From Actinomycetota bacterium (lineage in GTDB: Bacteria; Actinomycetota; Humimicrobiia; Humimicrobiales; Humimicrobiaceae), in assembly GCA_016932375.1 (NCBI GenBank), contig JAFGDA010000025.1, forward strand, positions 1 to 7,048: a DNA stretch of 7,048 bases, read 5' to 3'. How positions within the stretch are numbered: position 1 is the stretch's first letter; every line of letters starts with the position of its first letter. Below, in pieces: positions 1 through 6,117 of the stretch. Made by a program: the position numbers and the translations under genes. The notes beneath the pieces are model-generated. The model saw only the letters and a list, made by a program, of their open reading frames with translations, was not told the DNA's origin and did not search any database.

Positions 1-2053
1 CTGTAACGGCCATGGAAGAATCCTTATCCACACTTTCAATCCTTTGTTCAAAATTAAAAAAGATACTGAAATCGTGCCTCCCTTTACCGCTAAATATATC
101 CTTAATGACCCAGAATGACTCAACCTTATCGAAAATAAAAAGCCGCCTGTGTATGATAGGTTCATCCAGCCGCTGGTACCCGTAATGCTCTGCCTCAAGA
201 AAATCATATCTCTCAGTAGTTTTCCAGCTCTTTACAGATACTTTTGTTTTATCCTCCAGCACAAATAGCCTTCCAGGCTTAAATTCATTTTGTTCCTTGC
301 CGTCTACGACTGCAGTATTGTGGTATGAGGTTGAGCGAAACTCATTTCTTCTTTCCGGAAGCGGGGTATAAAGATACGTCCCGGGGTCGATAATTATACT
401 GTCTCCCTTGAAAGCAAGCTCGAACCCGAGCTTGTCATTGTGGGAATGCCCGCCATTTCCATTCTGGCCATTCGGGCCGGCAGAAACAATCATGTAACTT
501 TTATCATTTCTCATAATATACCAGCCGGCATCAGGAAATCCCCTGCCCGTTATGTTTGCCAGATGGTTTTCCCCGGGCCCATTCCAGGCTTCATATCCGT
601 CCTTACCGAAAACCCACAACACTTCACCGCAGAATCCAAACTCTTCAATCTTAAACTTTTTCTCCCTAAAAAAAACTGACCCGAGGGCAAGAAGATAGCC
701 CATATCAGCCAGATCCTCCATACCGAACAAAAGGAACCTTCCGCTATCATTATCCCCAACCTGGGGCATTTTCCTATCAGGTTTTATTGCATGAAGGACA
801 AACTCAAACATCCTGTAAAGCTTGCTGGCATATTCCCCGCCCATGAGATCTTTTCCGGATTCCGCATAACTGTTTCCATCTCCTGCTTCCCTCAGGCTTT
901 TTGAAAGATAGGCAAGCGGGTAAAACAACAGCTCAAGTACCAGGCGGTGATAGCAGGTTGATGCCTCAAAATCAGCTCCGTCAGGATATACCTGCTTTTT
1001 TATCTCTCTTTTAAGCTCCCTTAAGGAAAACTGCATCCACCTGCCGCCCATTTTAAAACCTTCAAAAAAACCGGAGATAAAAAGAAGCCCGGCAAGGTTG
1101 GCAAGATAATGGTTTGATGTTATGGTCTCATATTCCAGATTATCGATTATGTGCTTTCCGTGGATATAAATACTTTTTGCAAGATAAAACAGAAACTCTT
1201 CAGTCAGCAGCGGGGAATCTTTAAAAAAGGCCAGCCCAAGGACAAGGTTGGCAGCCCTTATGGCCGTATCCATAGTGCATTTCCAGTTGACGCCGAACTG
1301 GGGCGTGTTATTTTCGATCCAGTCTGTTACCTGGTAAAAATATTCAAGTGCATATTTTTCATTTTTAGTGATGGCATACGCCTGGCCCAGTGTTGCCAGG
1401 TGCTGGAACCTTGACAGCTCCCACGGTACCTTAACATCCACTCCGGGCATATCTCCGTAGGTTATTTCATAATACCACCTGTCATTTTCCCACCGGTAAC
1501 CGGATTTGAAATCAATCTGCCAGTCAATGGGCTCATATTCATACTCGCCTATACCCAGCGAACCACATTTTTCCTTCACCACTTCTTTTATTTTTTCTGC
1601 TTCATGAGCGCCGGGTCCTTTATCGTAAACGTGCCCTTCGACACCGCTACAGGAGCAGTTGTATGAAACCCTGACCCTGCCTGATCCCAGCAGGTCGAAT
1701 TCGTGGTCACATATACTGTCGGCAAACGAAATTATTTTATTTTTTTCTTCTTCCGGCAGGTTGGAAATAATAAAGCCCCTGTCTTCCTGCTTAAATATCG
1801 AGTTTAAAAACCTGCTTTCCCGGATTTTTTGGTTTATAAAACCTTTTTCGTATCCTTTTTGGCCGGGGCCGGTCAGGGAGCCAGATAATCCTTTAATGAA
1901 TGCCCTGTCATCCGGAACAGTCCCGTACATTACCGCTTTTCTGTATCTTGACCGCTTCCTTGCAGCATAAAGGACTTTTCTGTAAGCCCTCACTGCAAGT
2001 ACATTTAATGGGGTACTTTTAATAATTTTTAAATATCTTTTTAAATTTTTCAT
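1..2053 (-). CDS. Heparinase II/III family protein (3' end outside window)
   Basis: The reading frame is open for 684 codons and runs off the left edge. ATG 2053-2051 is the furthest upstream start possible, because the codon just before it is TAA; only a weak GTGAG precedes it. Seen: an N-terminal helical (alginate-lyase-like toroid) domain at about residues 175-430, with GVNWKCTMDTAIRAAN (254-269), SNHYLANLAGL (313-323), STCYHR (365-370) and GDNDSGR (433-439). The C-terminal Hepar_II_III beta domain follows, with GGHSHND (534-540), IDPGTYLYT (555-563) and FRSTSYHNTAVVDG (572-585). Family knowledge: Asn/His of the NH motif, the Tyr of the YH motif and His of HxHND act in beta-elimination of uronic-acid polysaccharides. 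Here these are N314, H315, Y368 and H536/H538, all present, so activity is plausible. The first 35 residues are basic and lack a hydrophobic signal core, so it appears cytoplasmic. Substrate is unknown. Such genes are common in exopolysaccharide clusters, where the role may be processing rather than catabolism. Confidence 0.93.
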   Translation of the reverse strand, partial: MKNLKRYLKIIKSTPLNVLAVRAYRKVLYAARKRSRYRKAVMYGTVPDDRAFIKGLSGSLTGPGQKGYEKGFINQKIRESRFLNSIFKQEDRGFIISNLPEEEKNKIISFADSICDHEFDLLGSGRVRVSYNCSCSGVEGHVYDKGPGAHEAEKIKEVVKEKCGSLGIGEYEYEPIDWQIDFKSGYRWENDRWYYEITYGDMPGVDVKVPWELSRFQHLATLGQAYAITKNEKYALEYFYQVTDWIENNTPQFGVNWKCTMDTAIRAANLVLGLAFFKDSPLLTEEFLFYLAKSIYIHGKHIIDNLEYETITSNHYLANLAGLLFISGFFEGFKMGGRWMQFSLRELKREIKKQVYPDGADFEASTCYHRLVLELLFYPLAYLSKSLREAGDGNSYAESGKDLMGGEYASKLYRMFEFVLHAIKPDRKMPQVGDNDSGRFLLFGMEDLADMGYLLALGSVFFREKKFKIEEFGFCGEVLWVFGKDGYEAWNGPGENHLANITGRGFPDAGWYIMRNDKSYMIVSAGPNGQNGNGGHSHNDKLGFELAFKGDSIIIDPGTYLYTPLPERRNEFRSTSYHNTAVVDGKEQNEFKPGRLFVLEDKTKVSVKSWKTTERYDFLEAEHYGYQRLDEPIIHRRLFIFDKVESFWVIKDIFSGKGRHDFSIFFNFEQRIESVDKDSSMAVT

Positions 2054-2238
2054 TTAATCTCACTATAGTATTATCCCGGAACATCCTTACAATGCCTGCC
2101 GGCTGGCCATCTTAACGGCTATCATATTTGCCTGTCCCTCGATGCCTTTAAATTTGCCTGCCATGAATAAACCATCCCTTCAGAAGTAAAAAGCCATCCA
2201 GCGGGCTGCATTACCCCTGATATAATTACGCCTGACTG
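2054..2238. other. Gap between glycosyltransferase and heparinase genes
   Basis: This 185-base stretch is the only clear break in the otherwise tightly packed gene row. On the minus strand it holds a 25-codon ORF (ATG 2164-2162, TAA 2089-2087) preceded by AAGGGATGG, which could be a leader peptide, a gene remnant or chance. It resembles no family I know. A 4-bp hairpin followed by five T is present but too weak to call a terminator. No convincing -35/-10 pair was found at a sensible distance from the heparinase start. Confidence 0.5.
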
Positions 2239-3471
2239 CTAATTGACCCCTCTGCTCATTGAATCGATCTTTTCAAGCAGCCTTTCAATATTCTTATCCC
2301 AGGTATATTTATCAAGAACCGCCTTTCTTGCTTCCGTTCCCAGCCTTTTCCTCAGGTCCTCATCACCGGCCAGCCTTAAGATACCGCTTACAATTTCTCC
2401 GGCGTTTCCAGGTTCTGTCAATATCGCTGTCTTTTCATGCTCAAGCACCTCGCCTATCTGGCCAAGCCTACTTGCAACTATACCCTTCCCCATGGCCATA
2501 TACTCAAAAATTTTTGTCGGGGAGCCAAAAAATTCCTCCCCACCGGGATGCCTGCAGTGCGGCGAGACCAGTATGTCACATGCACCAAGGAAATACTGGA
2601 TATCATCATACGGAACTGTTCCCGCAAATATAACATTGCTGTACCCGGAGAGCCTCTCAAACATCTTTTTTTTAAGCTCGCCGCCGTCACCGATTATGAG
2701 AAACTTCATATTGGAGGAGGGATCTTTTTTTAAAATGGCCTCAATAGCTTCGGTCAGCTGGGGTATCCCGTGCCAGGGGCCAAAAGTACCCGAAAACCCC
2801 ACCACCAGCTCATTGCCACCTAACCCGAGCTTTTCCTTTATCTCCCTGCATTTCAGGCTGCCTGAAACTTCCGGGTCAAACTTATCCGTATCTACCCCGT
2901 TATAATTTACCATTATTTTATCCTCAGGGATCCCGATGCCTACCAGGTCTTTTTTAAGGGGTTCAGAAACAACTGTTACAAGAAAAGCCTTCCTTAAATT
3001 GTAATATTCGATTCTTCTGACAATCCTGTACAGGAGCTTTTTCTGGACAAATCTCTTTAGCATATTACCGCTGGCTTCCCAGTTCAGCAATTTCCAGGAA
3101 TCGAAACTGTTAAATTCAAGGATAAGTGGAATTCGCAGGGCTGCCGCTATCCCGGCAATAAAAAAAGTATGCCCGCTGAACCGGTGGTAAATGTAATCAG
3201 GACTAAACTTAATGATCTCCCTGGCAAACCGGCCCCTTGCATAAAAATTATACAGGAGCTCGCCCAGCCAGCCTGGCTTTTTGAACCGCGGCCTTATTAC
3301 CCTGTAATCAAAATCATCTATGCCAAAAAAGGCTTCGTTTGCAAGCACCCTTATGCCGCAACCCTTCTTATTTAAACCCCGGAGAACCCCGAGTGTATGG
3401 CTGACGGACCCGCCCGATTTAAGGCCAAACCAGAACTGCGTCCTTGCATAAGCAATTTTTAAAGCATTCAT
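2239..3471 (-). CDS. GT4-family glycosyltransferase
   Basis: A 410-residue retaining GT-B glycosyltransferase that probably moves a sugar from an NDP-sugar onto a lipid-linked oligosaccharide at the inner face of the membrane. Seen: N-terminal domain with the GGSVSHTLGVLRGL loop (residues 20-33) and NSFDSWKLLN (121-130); interdomain VVSEPLKKDL and NYNGVDTDKFDP (189-200); C-terminal domain with VVGFSGTFGPWHG (223-235), FLIIGDGGE (257-265), FAGTVPYDDIQYFLGACDILVSP (282-304) and FGSPTKIFEYMAMG (315-328). In the EX7E nucleotide-sugar signature the second Glu is E323, while the first position is F315, as in the FGSPTK variety of GT4. Length is normal and no membrane segment is evident. The start is fixed by an AAGGAGGAG ribosome site and an ATGA overlap with the flippase stop, which implies coupled translation. 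Donor and acceptor cannot be read from sequence. Confidence 0.95.
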   Translation of the reverse strand: MNALKIAYARTQFWFGLKSGGSVSHTLGVLRGLNKKGCGIRVLANEAFFGIDDFDYRVIRPRFKKPGWLGELLYNFYARGRFAREIIKFSPDYIYHRFSGHTFFIAGIAAALRIPLILEFNSFDSWKLLNWEASGNMLKRFVQKKLLYRIVRRIEYYNLRKAFLVTVVSEPLKKDLVGIGIPEDKIMVNYNGVDTDKFDPEVSGSLKCREIKEKLGLGGNELVVGFSGTFGPWHGIPQLTEAIEAILKKDPSSNMKFLIIGDGGELKKKMFERLSGYSNVIFAGTVPYDDIQYFLGACDILVSPHCRHPGGEEFFGSPTKIFEYMAMGKGIVASRLGQIGEVLEHEKTAILTEPGNAGEIVSGILRLAGDEDLRKRLGTEARKAVLDKYTWDKNIERLLEKIDSMSRGVN

Positions 3472-4961
3472 TTTTTTCTCCTCCTTAACCTGTCCGGAAG
3501 GGACTTCATGAAAACTCCTGCTTTCTCTATCTCTCCCCCTGTATAGAACCTTACAACAAACAATAAAAGCGGATACAGGAGGATTATGATTACCTTAAAA
3601 ACAATGGACAGTACCATATCATCAATCACTATCAAATACCCTGCAGCAAAAATAATCCCGGTCACGGCCACAAGCTTTAATATCCTGCCCCATTCATAAT
3701 ATAGCTTCATCAATTTTTGATTATATAAAAACAGCAGCAGCGTAACCACTATATAAGTCGTTAAAGTGGCATATGCGGCCCCCCATATTCCATAACGGGG
3801 TATGAGAAGAAAGTTCAACCCTATATTCACTACGGCACCGATGATTTCTATGACTGCCATCCCCTGTGTTTTTCGCTTTATGGTAACTGCCACATTTATT
3901 ATCTTTCTTACCGACCATATGGAATAGGTAAGCACGATAATGGGTATGACCGCATAAGCATCCCAGAATTCTTCATTGGAAAATATCTTTAAAGCTTCCT
4001 TCGACAGGAGCGAAAAAATCAAAAACAAAAAAAACGATATCGATAATGCATAAGTAAGCGCCCTGCTGTAGAAGTCTTCTGCATTATCATGGTCCTTTAC
4101 AGATAGATACATCGCCGGCCATACCAGCGATATGGGTGTTGCAAGCAGCACCGTCACAATATTGCCAAAATTATAGGCAAGGTTATACAGCCCCACTTCA
4201 TGTGTATTTGTATAATAATTCAGGAAATACCTGTCTATTGCGGTAAAGACAAAAACACTGATTGTCCCCGGTATCAGGGGCGAGCCGAGGAGAAGCATCT
4301 TTTTAAACTCGGGTTTTATGAACCTTGCTACAATGTCCTTTCTTATACATATATACAACGTAAAACAGGATACGGCGGCCATGATAAGATTGCCGGTAAG
4401 CGCCCCCAGCACTCCCCATTTCCTGTAATTCACAAGGTAAATTATGGTACCTATTCCAATGAGCAGGAAAACTGCCTGGAGTATGATAAACTGCAGGGAT
4501 TTCATCCTGACCCTGAATACCGTGAAAGGCACCACATTCAGTATGCTAAAAGCAGAGGTTATTACAATGATAATAAAATGAAGCCTGTAATCGCCGCTTT
4601 TAAAGATAAGCTCTGAAAAGTTCCTTGAAAAAGCAAGGCCAAGCACAAGCATTATAAATGTACTTAAAAGTACAATATAAAAAGCAGTGGAAATGACCGC
4701 TTTCCTGTCTTTTTCATCCCTGTAATCATAGTAGGACCTCAGCAGCCCGTAATTCATGCCAATTGTGAAGATGGCAGCCAGTATGGAGCCCGTTACAGTC
4801 ACAAGCCCCAGTATTCCATAATCCGAAGCGGTGAAACGGGTTGTATACAGGGGAAGAAGAATGAAGGTTATGGCCTTTTCTATAATGGAACCTATGCCAT
4901 AGACAATCCCGTGCTTCCCGGTCAGCCTGAACTTTTCAAATAATGAAGTGCTCTCTTTCAT
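3468..4961 (-). CDS. Wzx-like polysaccharide flippase (MOP superfamily)
   Basis: A 497-residue integral membrane protein of the polysaccharide-transporter (Wzx/PST, MOP exporter superfamily) type, expected to flip undecaprenyl-linked oligosaccharide across the cytoplasmic membrane. Seen: the N-terminal signature of the family, with a first segment at about residues 18-38, LPLYTTRFTASDYGILGLV (36-54), and about 14 hydrophobic segments: near 18-38, 46-72, 90-112, 126-147, 155-178, 184-206, 222-243, 258-283, 303-320, 335-357, 365-387, 391-413, 427-447 and 450-471. The tail is short and basic (RLRRRKK). Length is typical. ATG 4961 has no recognisable Shine-Dalgarno, and the only upstream in-frame stop is 11 codons away with no better start. 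The ATG overlaps, as ATGA, the stop of the small ORF at 4958-5158, so coupling from that ORF could drive initiation. Substrate specificity cannot be predicted. Confidence 0.95.
   Translation of the reverse strand: MKESTSLFEKFRLTGKHGIVYGIGSIIEKAITFILLPLYTTRFTASDYGILGLVTVTGSILAAIFTIGMNYGLLRSYYDYRDEKDRKAVISTAFYIVLLSTFIMLVLGLAFSRNFSELIFKSGDYRLHFIIIVITSAFSILNVVPFTVFRVRMKSLQFIILQAVFLLIGIGTIIYLVNYRKWGVLGALTGNLIMAAVSCFTLYICIRKDIVARFIKPEFKKMLLLGSPLIPGTISVFVFTAIDRYFLNYYTNTHEVGLYNLAYNFGNIVTVLLATPISLVWPAMYLSVKDHDNAEDFYSRALTYALSISFFLFLIFSLLSKEALKIFSNEEFWDAYAVIPIIVLTYSIWSVRKIINVAVTIKRKTQGMAVIEIIGAVVNIGLNFLLIPRYGIWGAAYATLTTYIVVTLLLFLYNQKLMKLYYEWGRILKLVAVTGIIFAAGYLIVIDDMVLSIVFKVIIILLYPLLLFVVRFYTGGEIEKAGVFMKSLPDRLRRRKK
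3478..3486 (-). promoter_or_regulatory. Strong Shine-Dalgarno of the GT4 gene inside the flippase 3' end
   Basis: Read on the minus strand this is AAGGAGGAG, eight bases (counted from GGAGG) before ATG 3471. It lies in the Arg-rich last codons of the flippase. With the ATGA stop/start overlap it both decides the glycosyltransferase start and marks translational coupling between the two genes. Confidence 0.85.
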
Positions 4962-5158
4962 AAATTTAATGCGGACACTATTGGATATATTTTACAGGCA
5001 TATAAATCACACCCGTGACACCCGGGGCAGCCATAGAATTTTTTAATCCCCGGTAATCTTATGATTGCATTCCTCAACAGTTTATAATAAGTTAAAATCC
5101 TATCGCTTATTGTGCAAATATTTTTGAAATTACCGTGCAAATCTTTTAAACATATCAA
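4958..5158 (-). CDS. Possible 66-residue Cys-rich small protein or coupling ORF
   Basis: I do not recognise this ORF. It could start at TTG 5158-5156, four bases after a GGAGG core, overlapping the last 29 bases of the transferase gene in the +1 frame, and it ends with TGA 4960-4958 overlapping the flippase ATG as ATGA. The product is basic with no membrane segment, and its second half holds CPGCHGCDLYAC, i.e. C-x2-C-x2-C-x4-C, reminiscent of a metal or Fe-S site but not matching the classical ferredoxin spacing. Points for translation: ribosome site, ATGA overlap, and the flippase having no site of its own. Points against: non-ATG start, higher A+T than neighbours, no known family. It could instead be a coupling leader, or a frameshifted and decayed 3' end of the transferase, although it shows none of the expected C-terminal transferase motifs. 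Confidence 0.35.
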   Translation of the reverse strand: MICLKDLHGNFKNICTISDRILTYYKLLRNAIIRLPGIKKFYGCPGCHGCDLYACKIYPIVSALNL

Positions 5159-6116
5159 TTGCCCTCCCTTTCAAGGAAGGGCGGCTTCTCAGTTTTACCA
5201 GTACATTATAACCATGCTTCCCTGAGATCCTTTTTAACCCGGATAGAACCTCCGGGGTAAGCGATGCACCCTGCTTGAACGGGTACCTGTATTTTCCAGT
5301 TGGAGCATAGGTGATAAGGATGCTGCCTTCCCGGAAACCCAGCTCCCTGTATATCCTCTTTTTATTTTCATCATTATTAAACTTTATAAGGGTATCGGAT
5401 TTAGGATATCCCACCATGACTGCCCTGTCATGGTATGGTCCCAGCATTTTTTTTGTATTATTATAACTTACCTCTCCCTCAGTTATATGGAGATCCGTAT
5501 TGGAATAATAACCCGCAGCCCTGAAACGCTTTGCCAGCTCTCCGTAATCCGTTACACCCTCCCCTTTTACACTGTGGTCGATATGGACCCTGAAACCATG
5601 AACAATAGATTTGAGGATATCATTGTGTGTCGATATACAGACGACATCCTGTAAATTGTCATATTTTTTCATATAAAACGCAGTAAATTCATGCGGAAAA
5701 CCCTCTTTTTTGAGAAATTCCGCCAGCGGAAGCAAGTGATACTTCGAGACCTCATTATTTCCATGGACAAGAACAAAAAAAGGTTCTTTTATCCCGGATC
5801 TTTTTATTATCTCACCAATGACTCTTTTTGAGCTACTGCCGTCAGGATTGTGCATTGTCTTTTTATGCCAGTAAATCCTGTTTTCATGATATTCATCCGG
5901 GTCTTTTATGGCCCTTTCAATGGCCCCCTCCAGGCCATCAAGGCCGGTCTTTATGCCAAGGTCTGGAAAATTCTTTACCAGCCATTCATTTGCAAGCAAT
6001 ATTATCGGCCTGTCAAACAACAGGAAATCATAATTGATGTTTGACATGTCGCTTATAAGTATATCAGTTGCGGCCAGGTATTTTGGATGTGGGCTCCCGA
6101 TCTTCCTGAAAGGCAT
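5130..6116 (-). CDS. CDP-glycerol glycerophosphotransferase-like protein, parts in inverted order
   Basis: A 328-residue protein related to the TagF/TagB-like CDP-glycerol:glycerophosphotransferase family (Glyphos_transf, GT-B fold). ATG 6116-6114 follows the upstream stop TAA by one base, with AGGTG four bases before it; the frame remains open 14 codons further but those overlap the previous gene. Residues 1-107 look like the C-terminal end of such an enzyme: HPKYLAATDILISDMSNINYDF (10-31), FDRPIILLANE (34-44), then helices to 107. Residues 112-328 look like its N-terminal domain and the start of the C-terminal domain: FFVLVHGN (113-120), VHIDHSVKGEG (177-187; compare WHGxxxK), LHITEG (209-214), VMVGYPKSD (233-241), LITYAPTGK (267-275) and NVLVKLRSRP (304-313), ending 15 residues later. 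It thus lacks a normal start and a normal end. It may be a circular permutation, a doubly truncated tandem, or a decaying gene. No membrane segment is visible. The context suggests polyol-phosphate or related decoration of a surface glycan, which is inferred. Confidence 0.75.
   Translation of the reverse strand: MPFRKIGSPHPKYLAATDILISDMSNINYDFLLFDRPIILLANEWLVKNFPDLGIKTGLDGLEGAIERAIKDPDEYHENRIYWHKKTMHNPDGSSSKRVIGEIIKRSGIKEPFFVLVHGNNEVSKYHLLPLAEFLKKEGFPHEFTAFYMKKYDNLQDVVCISTHNDILKSIVHGFRVHIDHSVKGEGVTDYGELAKRFRAAGYYSNTDLHITEGEVSYNNTKKMLGPYHDRAVMVGYPKSDTLIKFNNDENKKRIYRELGFREGSILITYAPTGKYRYPFKQGASLTPEVLSGLKRISGKHGYNVLVKLRSRPSLKGRAIDMFKRFAR
5161..5182 (-). promoter_or_regulatory. RNA hairpin that hides a Shine-Dalgarno sequence
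   Basis: The two 10-base arms (5161-5170 and 5173-5182) are complementary apart from one position, which is a G-U wobble in the minus-strand transcript, and a two-base GA lies between them. The 3' arm reads AAGGGAGGGC and contains the only good ribosome site before TTG 5158. The hairpin is inside the last codons of the transferase gene (PSLKGR), so a ribosome finishing that gene would open it. There is no T-run after it, so it does not look like an intrinsic terminator. The pairing is seen directly; the regulatory role is inferred. Confidence 0.5.
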
Positions 6117-6117
6117 A

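Noticed and set aside
440..679. Plus-strand and other-frame ORFs within 1-2053
   Set aside because: The minus-strand heparinase frame is open throughout with family motifs from end to end; the others are shadows.
2054..2071. Plus-strand CTCACTATAG resembles the 3' part of the phage T7 promoter
   Set aside because: Only the last ten bases agree; the upstream recognition half does not match and there is no phage gene nearby, so it is chance.
2065..2092. TTGTAA - 16 bases - TACTAT as a promoter for the heparinase gene (minus strand)
   Set aside because: Both boxes are poor, and transcription would start about five bases before the ATG, leaving no ribosome site.
2180..2206. Hairpin plus T5 after the GT4 gene as an intrinsic terminator
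   Set aside because: Only a 4-bp AGCC/GGCT stem with an 8-base loop; too weak to support termination.
2243..2905. 220-codon plus-strand ORF
   Set aside because: It lies wholly opposite the GT4 gene, whose motifs are clear; its composition is Ser/Pro-rich in the manner of an antisense shadow.
4200..4616. 138-codon plus-strand ORF
   Set aside because: Antisense to the flippase with no domain-like pattern.
5070..5110. TATTATAAAC as a -10 box for a promoter before the flippase
   Set aside because: No -35 element at 16-18 bases; the stretch is simply A+T-rich.
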